From Paracoccus aminophilus JCM 7686 (GTDB lineage Bacteria > Pseudomonadota > Alphaproteobacteria > Rhodobacterales > Rhodobacteraceae), in NCBI RefSeq assembly GCF_000444995.1, contig NC_022041.1:72501-136500 (forward strand): a DNA stretch of 64,000 nt. The letters are read 5' to 3'. Position 1 is the stretch's first letter; every line of letters begins with the position of its first letter. Made by a program: the position numbers and the translations under genes. Positions 17,813 through 26,515 of the stretch are shown piece by piece. The notes below the pieces were generated by a model that was not told the DNA's origin, ran no database searches, and saw only the letters and a program-made list of their open reading frames with translations.

Positions 17813-18379
17813 TCAGCCCTTGGCGCGCTCGACGTAAGAGCGGTCTTCGGTGTTGATGACGACCTTGGTGCCGATATCGATATGGGGCGGCACCATGACG
17901 CGGACGCCGTTGGTCGCAATCGCGGGCTTATAGCTCGACGAGGCGGTCTGGCCCTTCACGACAGGCTCGGTCTCGGCGATCTCGACCACGACTTTCTGGG
18001 GCAGTTCCATCGCAATCGGAATGCCGTTGTGGACCTGCAGGAAGACGCGCACGCCTTCGCCAAGGAAGACGTTGTCGTCGCCGACCACATCCTTCGAGGC
18101 CACGAGCTGCTCGTAGCTTTCCGGCTCCATGAAGTGGAAGCCCTCGTCGTCTTCGTAGAGGAAATCGTATTCACGCTCATCGACATGGGCGCGCTCGACC
18201 TGCTCGGTCGTCTTCCAGCGCTCGGACACTTTCGTGCCGTCCGAGATGCGGCGCATATCGACCTGCGTGGTCGGCGTGCCCTTGCCGGGGTGGAAGCTGG
18301 TGGCGGTCAGAACGACGTAAAGCCGATCGTCGAGTTCGACGACATTGCCTTTACGGAGACTCGAGGCGATGACTTTCAA
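17813..18379 (-). CDS. efp: Translation elongation factor P
   Basis: A 188-residue EF-P with three OB-like domains. It promotes peptide-bond formation at polyproline stretches. Lys33 in PGKG at the tip of domain I is the residue that is beta-lysylated in the EpmA/EpmB pathway, and both enzymes are encoded nearby. The start codon is TTG, giving [11 protein letters not shown]; no in-frame ATG fits. The C-terminal domain [22 protein letters not shown] is normal. It is divergent from epmA with about 117 bp between them, so the two share an upstream region. Confidence 0.95.
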   Translation of the reverse strand: MKVIASSLRKGNVVELDDRLYVVLTATSFHPGKGTPTTQVDMRRISDGTKVSERWKTTEQVERAHVDEREYDFLYEDDEGFHFMEPESYEQLVASKDVVGDDNVFLGEGVRVFLQVHNGIPIAMELPQKVVVEIAETEPVVKGQTASSSYKPAIATNGVRVMVPPHIDIGTKVVINTEDRSYVERAKG

Positions 18380-18496
18380 GGTGTTTCCCTTGGCTGCTAT
18401 TTTGATAAACCGACGGTCGGCCCTGTTCTCATGCCGACAAAGATGGGGTCCAATAGCCCATTCCGCATGAAATCGCCAGTCGCAAGAGAGAATGCC

Positions 18497-19558
18497 ATGA
18501 CCCGACCCCCGCAGCCTCCGGTTCTGGCCAGCCCGTGGTGGGACCGCGACCGCCATGCCGGGCGCCGGCCTCTGCTGCTCGCGCGCAACCGCATTCAGCG
18601 CGCGATCCGCGACTGGCTGGAGAGCGAGACCTTCCTCGAGGTCGATCCGGCGGCTTTGGCGATCAGCCCGGGCAATGAGGCGCATCTGCACGCTTTCGCC
18701 ACCACCCAGATCGGCAATGAGGGGATGGGGCGGCAGATGTATCTGCACACCAGCCCTGAATTCGCGATGAAAAAGCTGCTGGCAGCGGGGGAGGAGCGCA
18801 TCTTTGCCTTCGCCCATGTCTGGCGCAACCGCGAGCATACCCGGCTTCACAGCCCCGAATTCACCATGCTCGAATGGTATCGCGCGGACGACGATTACCG
18901 GCGGCTTTTCGACGATTGCGCACAATTCCTGCGCCTCGCCGCCGAAGCGGCTGGGGCGGAAAGTCTGCAGTATCAGGGCGCGACCTGCGATCCCTATGCC
19001 ACGCCCGAGGTGATGAGCGTGGCCGAGGCCTTTGCCGAATATGCCGGCATTGATCTTTTGCCGACGATCGACGGCACCGAGACCGACACCGCGGCGCTGC
19101 GCGCGCAAGCCGAAGCAAAGGGGATTCGCACCGCGGCGGATGATAGCTGGTCCGATATTCTCTCGCGCATTCTGGTCGAAAAGGTCGAGCCGCATCTCGG
19201 CCATGGCCGCCCGCTGATCCTTGATCGCTATCCCGCCCCCGAAGCCGCCTTGGCCCGCCGCGCCAGCGACGAGCCGCGCGAGGCCGAGCGCTTCGAGCTT
19301 TACGCTTGCGGGGTCGAGCTCGCGAATGGCTTTGGCGAATTGACCGATCCCGCCGAGCAACGCCGCAGGTTCGGTCTCGAAATGGACGAGAAATCGCGCG
19401 TCTATGGCGAGCGCTACCCGATCGACGAGGATTTTCTGGCCGCTTTGGCCTTCATGCCGCCCGCCTCGGGCTGCGCGCTTGGCTTTGACCGGCTGGTGAT
19501 GCTGGCGACCGGCGCGCCGCGCATCGACGAGGTGCTGTGGACCCCGGTCGCGCCGTAA
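18497..19558 (+). CDS. epmA: EF-P lysine aminoacylase (EpmA/GenX/PoxA)
   Basis: A 353-residue class II lysyl-tRNA synthetase paralogue that lacks the N-terminal anticodon-binding domain. Motif 2 reads [21 protein letters not shown] and motif 3 [12 protein letters not shown]. It uses ATP to attach (R)-beta-lysine to Lys33 of EF-P. It is slightly longer than the E. coli protein (325). Start chosen is the ATG after the GAGAGAATGCC leader, giving MTRPPQPP. It is divergent from efp; EpmB lies 11 kb upstream. Confidence 0.93.
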   Translation: MTRPPQPPVLASPWWDRDRHAGRRPLLLARNRIQRAIRDWLESETFLEVDPAALAISPGNEAHLHAFATTQIGNEGMGRQMYLHTSPEFAMKKLLAAGEERIFAFAHVWRNREHTRLHSPEFTMLEWYRADDDYRRLFDDCAQFLRLAAEAAGAESLQYQGATCDPYATPEVMSVAEAFAEYAGIDLLPTIDGTETDTAALRAQAEAKGIRTAADDSWSDILSRILVEKVEPHLGHGRPLILDRYPAPEAALARRASDEPREAERFELYACGVELANGFGELTDPAEQRRRFGLEMDEKSRVYGERYPIDEDFLAALAFMPPASGCALGFDRLVMLATGAPRIDEVLWTPVAP

Positions 19559-19573
19559 CTGCGCGCAAAAGAA

Positions 19574-19604
19574 AACCGGCCCGCATCCTTTGACGGGGCC
19601 GGTT
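19574..19604. terminator. Bidirectional terminator between epmA and the binding-protein gene
   Basis: Perfect 9-bp arms aaccggccc and gggccggtt with a 13-base loop, preceded by an A-run on the plus strand and followed by caatt. It sits between two convergent genes and could end transcription from both sides. Confidence 0.65.
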
Positions 19605-19622
19605 CAATTGTCTCAGACCGGA

Positions 19623-20621
19623 TCAGAGCGCCGCGTTGATCTTGTCGGCGGCTTCCGGCGTCACCCAGGCTTTCCAGGTGTCGGGATTGTCCTTGAGGAA
19701 TTTCTTCGCGCCTTCCTCGCCCGTGGCCTGGTTGTCGCTCATCCAGGCCATCAGCTTGTTGACGGTGTCATTCGTCCAGCTGCGTTTCGAGAAATAGTCG
19801 ATGACATCCTTGTCGGCTTTTTCCGAAAAGCCCTTCGAGACCAGCGTGTAGACATTGTCTTTCGGGAAGGCGTTGGGCTTGGGATCGGCGCAATCCGCGA
19901 CCGAGGTGCAGCGCTTCCACTCGGCCGGGTCATTCGGCACGCCCAGATCGATGCGCACCATCTCATATTTGCCCAGAAGCGAGGTCGGCGCCCAATAGAA
20001 GGCGAGAATGCCCTTCTTGTCGCCGTAAGCCTTGGCAATCGCCCCATCAAGCGCGGCGGCCGAGCCGGTGCTGACGACCTCGAAATTATGGCCGGGCAGA
20101 TCGAAGGCCTTGGCGAGCTGGTCGGTCACGATCGTGCCGCCCCAGCCTTCCGGGCCGTTCATGATCGCGCCCTTGCCCGGATCTTCGGGAGCGGGGAAAA
20201 GCTCGGGATGTTTCAGCACGCCGGCAAGGGTCGCAAGCTCGGGATTGGCATCGACCATATATTTCGGCACGAACCAGCCTTGCTGGCCGCCATCCGAAAG
20301 CGAGCTGGCCAGCTCGACGATCTTGCCGTCTTTCAGACCGCCCGCAACGACTTCGGGGACCAGATCGACCCAAGCCTCCGGCACCACTTCGGGTTGGCCT
20401 TTCTCGACCAGCGAGGTGATCGCCGGAACCGTGTCCGAGGTCACGATCTGGGATTTGCAGCCATAGCCGTTGTTGAGGATGAACTGGTCGAGATTGGCCA
20501 GAACCTCGGCGCTTTGCCAGTTCATGCTGGCCAGCGTGAACTCACCGCAATCGGCCCAAGCTGCGGCGCCGAAGCCGATCATGGGTAGGGCGAGCAATGC
20601 CGAAATGGCACGGGTTTTCAT
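19623..20621 (-). CDS. Orphan glycine-betaine-type ABC substrate-binding protein
   Basis: A 332-residue periplasmic binding protein with signal peptide (ALPMIGFGAAAWA). The OpuAC-like region includes MNWQSAEVLANLDQFILNNGYG, DGGQQGWFVPKYMVD, FYWAPTSLLGKYEMVR and the C-terminal MAWMSDNQATGEEGAKKFLKDN. Cysteines at CGEF, GCKS, RCTS and DCAD are shared with the paralogue at 50317-51318, as is most of the sequence. No permease or ATPase gene is adjacent, so it probably works with the transporter at 48308-50225 or another one. Ligand is likely a quaternary or methylated amine; not proven. Confidence 0.85.
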   Translation of the reverse strand: MKTRAISALLALPMIGFGAAAWADCGEFTLASMNWQSAEVLANLDQFILNNGYGCKSQIVTSDTVPAITSLVEKGQPEVVPEAWVDLVPEVVAGGLKDGKIVELASSLSDGGQQGWFVPKYMVDANPELATLAGVLKHPELFPAPEDPGKGAIMNGPEGWGGTIVTDQLAKAFDLPGHNFEVVSTGSAAALDGAIAKAYGDKKGILAFYWAPTSLLGKYEMVRIDLGVPNDPAEWKRCTSVADCADPKPNAFPKDNVYTLVSKGFSEKADKDVIDYFSKRSWTNDTVNKLMAWMSDNQATGEEGAKKFLKDNPDTWKAWVTPEAADKINAAL

Positions 20622-20803
20622 AGGCAACTCCCTGCGCGACTTGTGTCTATCGGGCGCGCAGCCTGCCGCAGGGGTGCGAGCCTCGCCGTGCGCGGCGGGC
20701 CCGGCACGATCCATATTCTGGATGAGATCAGAATAACTGTACAATGCTGTCGAGCAAGATCACGATAGAGATATAAGACTTTTGGTTGATAACCCTGTGC
20801 AGG

Positions 20804-23035
20804 CTAGCCCGCGCCAAAGATGAAGGCATTCAGCGCGCGCGGCGCCACCGGCTTCATCATGACCTCGATCCCCAGATCGCGCGCGCGGTTCTGCACTTCC
20901 TCGGAGCGGTTCGCGGTGACCAGTCGCATCCGCAGATCTGGACCAAAGCGCATCCGCAGCGCGGTCAGGCAAGCGAGCCCGTCCATGCCCTCGCCAAGCT
21001 GGTGATCGACCAGACAGAGATCGGGCTCGACCTCGGTTTCGGCGATCAGATCCAGCGCCGCCTCGCCGCTGGTCACATCCAGAACCGTGAGGCCCCATTT
21101 CTCGAGCAGCTCGGTCATGGCGCGCGACAGCTCGGCGTCATTTTCGACGAGCAGCAGGGTGAGCCCGCTTTGCTCATCGGCGCGTGGCTCTTCGGCGGGC
21201 GCGGGCGTGGGAAGCTCGACGGGTGCGTCGATGGCGGGGGTCAGGGTCAGCGCGAAGGTCGAGCCGCAGCCGGGCGCGGAGCGCAGCGATAGCGGATGCC
21301 CGAGCAGCGAGGCCGCGCGCTCGACGATGGCGAGCCCGAGGCCCAGACCCTCGGCCGCCGAGGCACCGCTGCCGAGCCGGTGAAACTCGCGAAAGATCGC
21401 CTCCTGATCCGCGGGGGCAATGCCGGGGCCAGAATCGCGCACCTCGGCCAGCCACATCGCGCCGCGCCGCCGCAGCCCGACAAAGACCCGGCCCGTCGCG
21501 GTATAGCGGATCGCATTGGAGATCAGGTTTTGCAGGATGCGACGCAGATAGACCTGATCCGAGATCACCACCGCCTCGACCGGGCGGATCACCAGTTCCA
21601 GCCCTTTGCGCGCGGCCAGTGGGGCGAATTCGTCGCGCAATTGCCGAAAGAGCGGGCCAAGCGCCACCGGCTCTAGCGTGACCGCGGCATAGCCCGATTC
21701 CAGCCGCGAGATGTCGAGCAGCGCACTCAGCAACCCCTCGACCGAATCGAGCGAGCGCTGCACTTTCGAGATGGTTTTCTGCGCCCGCTCGCCCATCGGC
21801 TCGTGCTGAAGCGAGGTCAGGTAAAGCGTCGCGGCGGACAGCGGCTGCAAGAGGTCATGGCTTGCGGCGGCGACAAAGCGGGCGCGCGAGGCATTGGCGC
21901 GCTCGGCCCGCGACAGGGCATCCTCAAGCTCAAGCGTGCGCTCGGTGACGCGCGCTTCCAGCGTTTCATTGGCGCGTGAGAGATCCTCGAGCGCGCGCCG
22001 CTCGGCAGAGACATCGTCAAAGGACATGACGAAGCCCCCGCCCGGCACCTCTTGGGCGAAGATTTCAAAAACCTGCGCGCCGCCTTCACGCGTCACCTCG
22101 ATCGAAAAGCTGTCACGGCGACGCACCCGGCGCACCCAATCCGAGATGCGATGCGCCGACAGCCCGTGCGGAAAGACGAATTGCTGCTGCACCTGCGCCA
22201 GAAGCTGGTCGAATTGCATCCCCTGACGCACGCGGGTGCGGGGCAGGGTGAGGAATTCGGTCAGCTTGTCGTTCCAGCCCAGAAGATGCAGCCGCGCGTC
22301 GAAGATGCAGACGCCAAGCTTCAGATGCTCCAGCGTCGCGCGCAGGATCAGGGCCTGATCGTCGAGCATCCGGCCGCGCTCTTCGCGCTCGCGGCGCAGC
22401 AGGTCGGTGACCTCGGTCTGCAAGATGACGGTGCCGCCGTCGCGGGTGCGATGCTCCGAGATCTGCATCCAGCGATCCGCGCCCATGCCTTGCGTCAGGA
22501 TGAAATGACGCTCGGCATGGCGCTTGCGCCGCATCTGCACCCAATCCGCCGGGCTCATGCCCTCGGGCATCACCAGATGCGCCGAGCTGGCCGCAAGTTC
22601 GAGATAGGCGTCAAAGCCCAGCCCCGGACGCAGCCGGTCGAGAATATCGGGCAACAGCGCATTGAATCGCGAATTGCACATGACCATGACATCATCGGGG
22701 TCAAAGAGCGCAAAGCCCTCCTGCACGGTCTCGATCGCGGCGGCGAGGTTCTGGCGCGCGGCTTCGGTTTCGCGATTGGCCGCCGCGAGCCGGGTGTTCG
22801 TGGTGTTGAGCAGATCAAGCGCGCGCTCCAGATCCTGCGTGCGCGCGCGGACCTGATCTTCCAGCATGGCGGCGCGCTGGAACTGGGCATAGCCGGTGCC
22901 GTGATCTTCGGGCATGTCCTCGACCTGCCGGATCAGCGCGCCCGCGATTTGCAGCAGCTTCTCATTGCGCCGCTCAAGCGTATCCTCGGCATGGAAGAGA
23001 AAGGACAGATCCGGCGGCGGGGCGGCTTGGCTCAT
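20804..23035 (-). CDS. Hybrid sensor histidine kinase with two PAS domains, NahK-like
   Basis: A 743-residue cytoplasmic kinase with no membrane helices. Order: N-terminal coiled region (1-95), PAS (~100-215), PAS (~235-345), coiled coil (~345-385), HisKA with phospho-accepting His393 (AAASHDLLQPLSA), HATPase (NLISNAIRYTATGRVF, GPGIAPADQ, GLGLGLAIVERAA) and a C-terminal receiver (LLLVENDAELS, CLVDHQLGEGMDG). Its ATG overlaps the stop of the FIST gene (ATGA), so the two are coupled. FIST proteins such as NosP control kinases of the NahK/ErcS type encoded beside them. Signal likely nitric oxide or a redox cue, by analogy. Confidence 0.85.
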   Translation of the reverse strand: MSQAAPPPDLSFLFHAEDTLERRNEKLLQIAGALIRQVEDMPEDHGTGYAQFQRAAMLEDQVRARTQDLERALDLLNTTNTRLAAANRETEAARQNLAAAIETVQEGFALFDPDDVMVMCNSRFNALLPDILDRLRPGLGFDAYLELAASSAHLVMPEGMSPADWVQMRRKRHAERHFILTQGMGADRWMQISEHRTRDGGTVILQTEVTDLLRREREERGRMLDDQALILRATLEHLKLGVCIFDARLHLLGWNDKLTEFLTLPRTRVRQGMQFDQLLAQVQQQFVFPHGLSAHRISDWVRRVRRRDSFSIEVTREGGAQVFEIFAQEVPGGGFVMSFDDVSAERRALEDLSRANETLEARVTERTLELEDALSRAERANASRARFVAAASHDLLQPLSAATLYLTSLQHEPMGERAQKTISKVQRSLDSVEGLLSALLDISRLESGYAAVTLEPVALGPLFRQLRDEFAPLAARKGLELVIRPVEAVVISDQVYLRRILQNLISNAIRYTATGRVFVGLRRRGAMWLAEVRDSGPGIAPADQEAIFREFHRLGSGASAAEGLGLGLAIVERAASLLGHPLSLRSAPGCGSTFALTLTPAIDAPVELPTPAPAEEPRADEQSGLTLLLVENDAELSRAMTELLEKWGLTVLDVTSGEAALDLIAETEVEPDLCLVDHQLGEGMDGLACLTALRMRFGPDLRMRLVTANRSEEVQNRARDLGIEVMMKPVAPRALNAFIFGAG

Positions 23036-24261
23036 CCGGTCTGCTCCGGCGGATAGAAGGCGATGCCGGTCAGCGTCTGGTTCACATGGAGCCCGCCATA
23101 TTGCTCGCCATAGGTGGAAAAGCCGATGACCCGGTGGCGGGCAAGCAGACGCGAGACCTCGGTCGCTTGCTGGCGGCCCTCGGCGTCGATGCGGCGGAAG
23201 ATGCAGTCAAAGCCAAGGATCAGCGCGGGGGCGCGGGGCTGACTCAGCCGGCCAAGCTCGGTCTTGAGGTGCGCGGCCATATCGCCGGGCTCGGAGACGG
23301 TCAGGACCATGCCCTCGGCGACGGCGCTGAAAAAGACCAGCGCATTCCCGGCCCCGACATGGCGGATGGCGCGGGCATGATAGCGCCCGCCCGCGCGCAC
23401 CAGCACCGGATGGGTGGCGAAAACATGGCTCGACAGCGCCTCGACCGGCAGGCCGATCAGCCGGGCATATTCCTGCGCGGCCGGTTCGTCATTGATGCGC
23501 AGCGCGGCGCGGCTGGCGGGATCGGCGGCGGTGACGATCATCCGCGCTGCCGAGGCCCGGGTATGGTCCAGGGAAAAGTCGCGCATCTCGCCCTTGCTGC
23601 GCAACAGGCAAAGGATCGCGGCATTCTGCAGCACGCGGCGGCCCGAAAAGACGCTGGCATTGCGAAACTCGCCTGCATCGCCCGCCGAGCCGCCGATCAT
23701 CTGGACCTGACCGAGCCCGCTGGACAGCGCGGCGACCAGCGCCTCTTCCTGCCCCGAGAGCCCATCCACCAGCAGGATCGCGGCATCATGGGGATGGCTT
23801 GTCACATGGGCCGAGAGCGCCTGACGCGCGTCGAGCACCTTGGCGATGGTGCGGCGGGTGTCGAGCTGGTCGATGTCCTCAAACAGAACCGGGGCCGCGA
23901 CAAAGCCCGCCGCCGGAAAGGCCAGCGCGACGATCTGGCCGCTGGCATAGCCCGTGGCATTGATTTCGCCTGCGGTGGTGCAGCCGACGATCTGGGTGCC
24001 CGGAAAGCGCTGGGCCATGCGGTCCAGAAGCGGCCCGAGCGCGGCTTCAAGCGAGACAAAGAGCACGATCAGCGCGAAAGGGTCGGGGCCGAGCTCGCGC
24101 GCCAGCTCGCCCACCGGATCGGGGCTGTCTGCGGCGACAGAGAGGCTGCGCGGCATGGTCGGTTCGGGCTGCGGCGCTGGGCCGGTTTCGCCGCCGATCT
24201 GGCGACCGATCTCGCCAAGAAACTGGCTGTCGGGGTCGCTGCCGCAGGACATTGTGCTCAT
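23032..24261 (-). CDS. FIST-domain sensory protein, NosP-like
   Basis: A 409-residue FIST N plus FIST C protein. Seen: QIVGCTTAGEINATGYASGQIVALAF in the N domain, DGLSGQEEALVAAL with GGSAGD in the middle, and VIGFSTYGEQYGGLHVNQTLTGIAF at the end. In Pseudomonas and other bacteria NosP, a FIST haem protein, binds nitric oxide and modulates the adjacent kinase NahK. The same gene order is present here, with a LuxR-type regulator 34 bp upstream in the operon. Haem binding cannot be confirmed from sequence alone; histidines suitable as ligand exist in both domains. Confidence 0.85.
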   Translation of the reverse strand: MSTMSCGSDPDSQFLGEIGRQIGGETGPAPQPEPTMPRSLSVAADSPDPVGELARELGPDPFALIVLFVSLEAALGPLLDRMAQRFPGTQIVGCTTAGEINATGYASGQIVALAFPAAGFVAAPVLFEDIDQLDTRRTIAKVLDARQALSAHVTSHPHDAAILLVDGLSGQEEALVAALSSGLGQVQMIGGSAGDAGEFRNASVFSGRRVLQNAAILCLLRSKGEMRDFSLDHTRASAARMIVTAADPASRAALRINDEPAAQEYARLIGLPVEALSSHVFATHPVLVRAGGRYHARAIRHVGAGNALVFFSAVAEGMVLTVSEPGDMAAHLKTELGRLSQPRAPALILGFDCIFRRIDAEGRQQATEVSRLLARHRVIGFSTYGEQYGGLHVNQTLTGIAFYPPEQTG

Positions 24262-24295
24262 AACCCACCTCCGAGGCGGGAAGGTTAGGGGCTTC

Positions 24296-25000
24296 CTAAT
24301 GGCCCGACAAGGGGCCGGGGCCCTGCGCTTCGCGGGCCATCAGCACCGCCTGCGTGCGCGAATAGACCCCGAGCTTGCGCATGATCGCGGTGATATGCGC
24401 CTTCACCGTGGTCTCGGCGATCGACATGTCATGGGCGATCTGCTTGTTCATCTTGCCCGCGCAGACCTGTTCGAGAATCTTCGCCTGTTGCCGGGTCAGC
24501 TGCGAGAGGCGACGAATGGCCTCGTCCTGCGGCGTCAGCTTCTTGGCGTCGATCAGCGCGCTCAGGCTGACCTCGGGGACAAAGACCTGCCCGCGCCCAA
24601 TGGTCTCAAGCGCGGTGTGAAAGAGATCGCGGCGCGAATGTTTCGACAAAAAGCCCGCCGCCCCGGCCAGCAGGGCCGAGCGCACGGTGCGCGGCTCCGC
24701 CGCCGAGGTGACGATGACCACCGGCAACAGCGGCGCGGCCTGACGCAAAGCCATCAGCCCCTCGAGCCCGGTCACATCCGGCAGATGCAGGTCGAGAAAG
24801 ACGATATCGGGCGCGGGGCCCACCTCGATCCGGGACAGCGCCGCTTCGAGGGTTTCGCAATGCTCGACCGTCTCGATCCCTTCGACCGTTTGCAGCGTCA
24901 TCACCAGCGCATCGCCGAACAGCGGATGGTCCTCGACGATCAGCGCGGTGCGAAAGCCGGTTTTCGGGCAGCTGAAGGCGGGTTGCTCCTGCATGGTCAC
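24296..25000 (-). CDS. LuxR/NarL-family response regulator
   Basis: A 234-residue regulator with an N-terminal receiver (IVEDHPLFGDAL; phospho-acceptor Asp70 in DIVFLDLHLPDVTG; Thr/Ser in VIVTSAA; Lys in FLSKHSRR) and a C-terminal LuxR-type helix-turn-helix (LTRQQAKILEQVCAGKMNKQIAHDM, TTVKAHITAIMRKLGV). First gene of the operon with the FIST protein and the hybrid kinase, and so their likely output. Related ErdR/AgmR and FlhR regulators control alcohol and C1 oxidation, which fits a neighbourhood of amine oxidation genes. The targets are not known. Confidence 0.88.
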   Translation of the reverse strand: MTMQEQPAFSCPKTGFRTALIVEDHPLFGDALVMTLQTVEGIETVEHCETLEAALSRIEVGPAPDIVFLDLHLPDVTGLEGLMALRQAAPLLPVVIVTSAAEPRTVRSALLAGAAGFLSKHSRRDLFHTALETIGRGQVFVPEVSLSALIDAKKLTPQDEAIRRLSQLTRQQAKILEQVCAGKMNKQIAHDMSIAETTVKAHITAIMRKLGVYSRTQAVLMAREAQGPGPLSGH

Positions 25001-25178
25001 CTCTGTTCGCGGGGCCTTTCGGGCAGTCTACCCCGGAAAGGCGGCGGGGCGGTATTGCTGAAAAGTCTCGATTGCCCCGGCTTTACCGCGGCGCGAGGGC
25101 GTGGGCAGTGACGGAACGGCTTGCGTTGGCCCCGGCGCTCTGATTGGCGTGGGGCGCGACACGCGCGAAAGGATGGCG

Positions 25179-25631
25179 ATGACCACGCTTTATATCGATG
25201 CCGATGCCTGCCCGGTGAAAGCCGAGGCCGAGCGCGTTGCGACCCGTCAGGCCGTGCCGATGGTGCTGGTCTGCAATGGCGGCATCCGGCCCTCGGCCAA
25301 TCCGCTGGTCTCGCTGGTGATCGTCGATGCCGGGCTCGATGTCGCCGATGGCTGGATCGCGGATCGCTGCGGGCCGGGCGATGTCGTCGTGACCTCGGAT
25401 ATTCCGCTGGCCGACCGCTGCGTGAAGGCGGGAGCGCGGGTGATCCAGCCCAATGGCGAGGTGCTGACCGAGGCCAATATCGGCCAACGGCTGGCTTTGC
25501 GCGATCTGATGAGCGACATCCGCTCGGCCGATCCGTTTCATCAGGGCGGCGGGCGGCCCTTTGGCAAGACCGATCGCGCGCAGTTTCTGCAAGCACTCGA
25601 CCGGGTGCTGACGCAGGCGCGGCGCGGCTGA
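25179..25631 (+). CDS. YaiI/YqxD family protein (DUF188, PIN-like fold)
   Basis: A 150-residue protein with the family signature [19 protein letters not shown], then [33 protein letters not shown] and [19 protein letters not shown]. The many aspartates resemble a PIN-like nuclease site, but no activity is established. The second ATG of the MAM start is preferred because it is 6 bases from GAAAGG. It is divergent from the response-regulator operon. Confidence 0.88.
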   Translation: MTTLYIDADACPVKAEAERVATRQAVPMVLVCNGGIRPSANPLVSLVIVDAGLDVADGWIADRCGPGDVVVTSDIPLADRCVKAGARVIQPNGEVLTEANIGQRLALRDLMSDIRSADPFHQGGGRPFGKTDRAQFLQALDRVLTQARRG

Positions 25632-25722
25632 AAGCCATTAAGGCTTGCCTTGAGCGCGCCGCACTGAAACCTTGGGCTTTGGCTGCACAGACGGAACGGG
25701 AGATCCGGGATTGCGCGAAAGC

Positions 25723-26118
25723 ATGAGGAAACTGGCCCCGAAAGGGCGCTTTCTGCCGGTCATCGGCGGCTATCTTTACGAGACCGAGCGCAACGGGCCA
25801 GCCTGCCTGATTTCGACGCAAGAGCGCGCCGATCTGGTGCGCCAGATCCTGCGACGGCTGCCTTTCGCGGTGGTGATCCCTGTTGTTTTGGGCGTCGGTG
25901 CGGGCGCTTTGGCGGGGCAGGCCTTGCCAGAGCTTGGCGCGAATTTTCCGGCGCTGCTGCTGATCGCGCTTACGCTTGTCGCCGGGCTTTATGCGGCGCT
26001 GCGCTGGGTGATGCAGGGCCCGATGCGCGCCCTTGCCAACCGACCGCAGCTGTCCCCCGACGAGGCCCGCGCGCTGCGGCTGGGCTATGAGGACAGCCTG
26101 CCCGAGCGCCCGCGCTGA
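25723..26118 (+). CDS. Small hypothetical membrane protein
   Basis: A 131-residue protein with two predicted membrane helices (FAVVIPVVLGVGAGALAG and ALLLIALTLVAGLYAAL) flanked by charged cytoplasmic-looking ends. No family recognised. A TTG 12 bases upstream, better placed behind gatccggga, could be the true start. Found 91 bp after the DUF188 gene on the same strand, and may be cotranscribed with it. Confidence 0.6.
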   Translation: MRKLAPKGRFLPVIGGYLYETERNGPACLISTQERADLVRQILRRLPFAVVIPVVLGVGAGALAGQALPELGANFPALLLIALTLVAGLYAALRWVMQGPMRALANRPQLSPDEARALRLGYEDSLPERPR

Positions 26119-26331
26119 TTCGTCGCAGGGCTGGCCGCGCGGCAGAGGGCCGTCACATCATTTCGACCCTAGCGGGAATATCATTTTGCGAGGTCAATCC
26201 TGACCAGAAATCGGTCGATTTTCGGGTGCCGATCGACGCCGAAAACGGGGTAAGGATCCCGGTTGGGCCGGCTGCATTTTGCTCGTTTTCGAGGTCTTCC
26301 GAGATGAAATCCCCGGGAAATGCTAGATGAA

Positions 26332-26346
26332 AGATGAAATGCATCT
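26332..26346. promoter_or_regulatory. Dyad in the mauF upstream region
   Basis: Arms agatg and catct around a five-base centre, 170-184 bp before mauF. The shape (ATG-N5-CAT within a T-rich context) resembles a LysR-type recognition half. Short, so chance occurrence is possible. Confidence 0.3.
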
Positions 26347-26407
26347 CACGGAAATTGTTCTAAAATATTTTCTCTCCCGAGGACGGTTTACGAAAATTTC
26401 TCGCAGA

Positions 26408-26422
26408 GTGAAAAAATTTCAC
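26408..26422. promoter_or_regulatory. Perfect palindrome in the mauF upstream region
   Basis: Arms gtgaaa and tttcac around three A residues, 94-108 bp upstream of the mauF start. It lies 7 bases after another cgaaaatttc element. A regulator site for the mau promoter is plausible. Confidence 0.4.
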
Positions 26423-26515
26423 CCCTAAGTCTCAATTGCTCCGGTCATTCTTCCGTGATTGCCTCTCTGTGCGCGATTGTATGCCCATTCTCGGGCGCCT
26501 TCAGGGAGGGAGGAT

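Larger units (their letters stand above)
26119..26515. other. mau operon upstream region, no mauR gene
   Basis: Nearly 400 bases without a gene, distinctly more AT-rich than the flanks towards mauF. In described Paracoccus clusters a divergent LysR gene, mauR, lies here; it is absent. Candidate control sites are dyads at 26332-26346 and 26408-26422. Several AT-rich hexamers that could serve as -10 boxes (for example taaaat near 26361) are present but no clear -35/-10 pair could be fixed. Confidence 0.6.

Noticed and set aside
26391..26422. Match of the mauF upstream palindrome to the XRE-cupin operator
   Set aside because: Only the aaatttca core agrees; the left aatgaa part and the spacing are missing, so it was not put in the same regulon.
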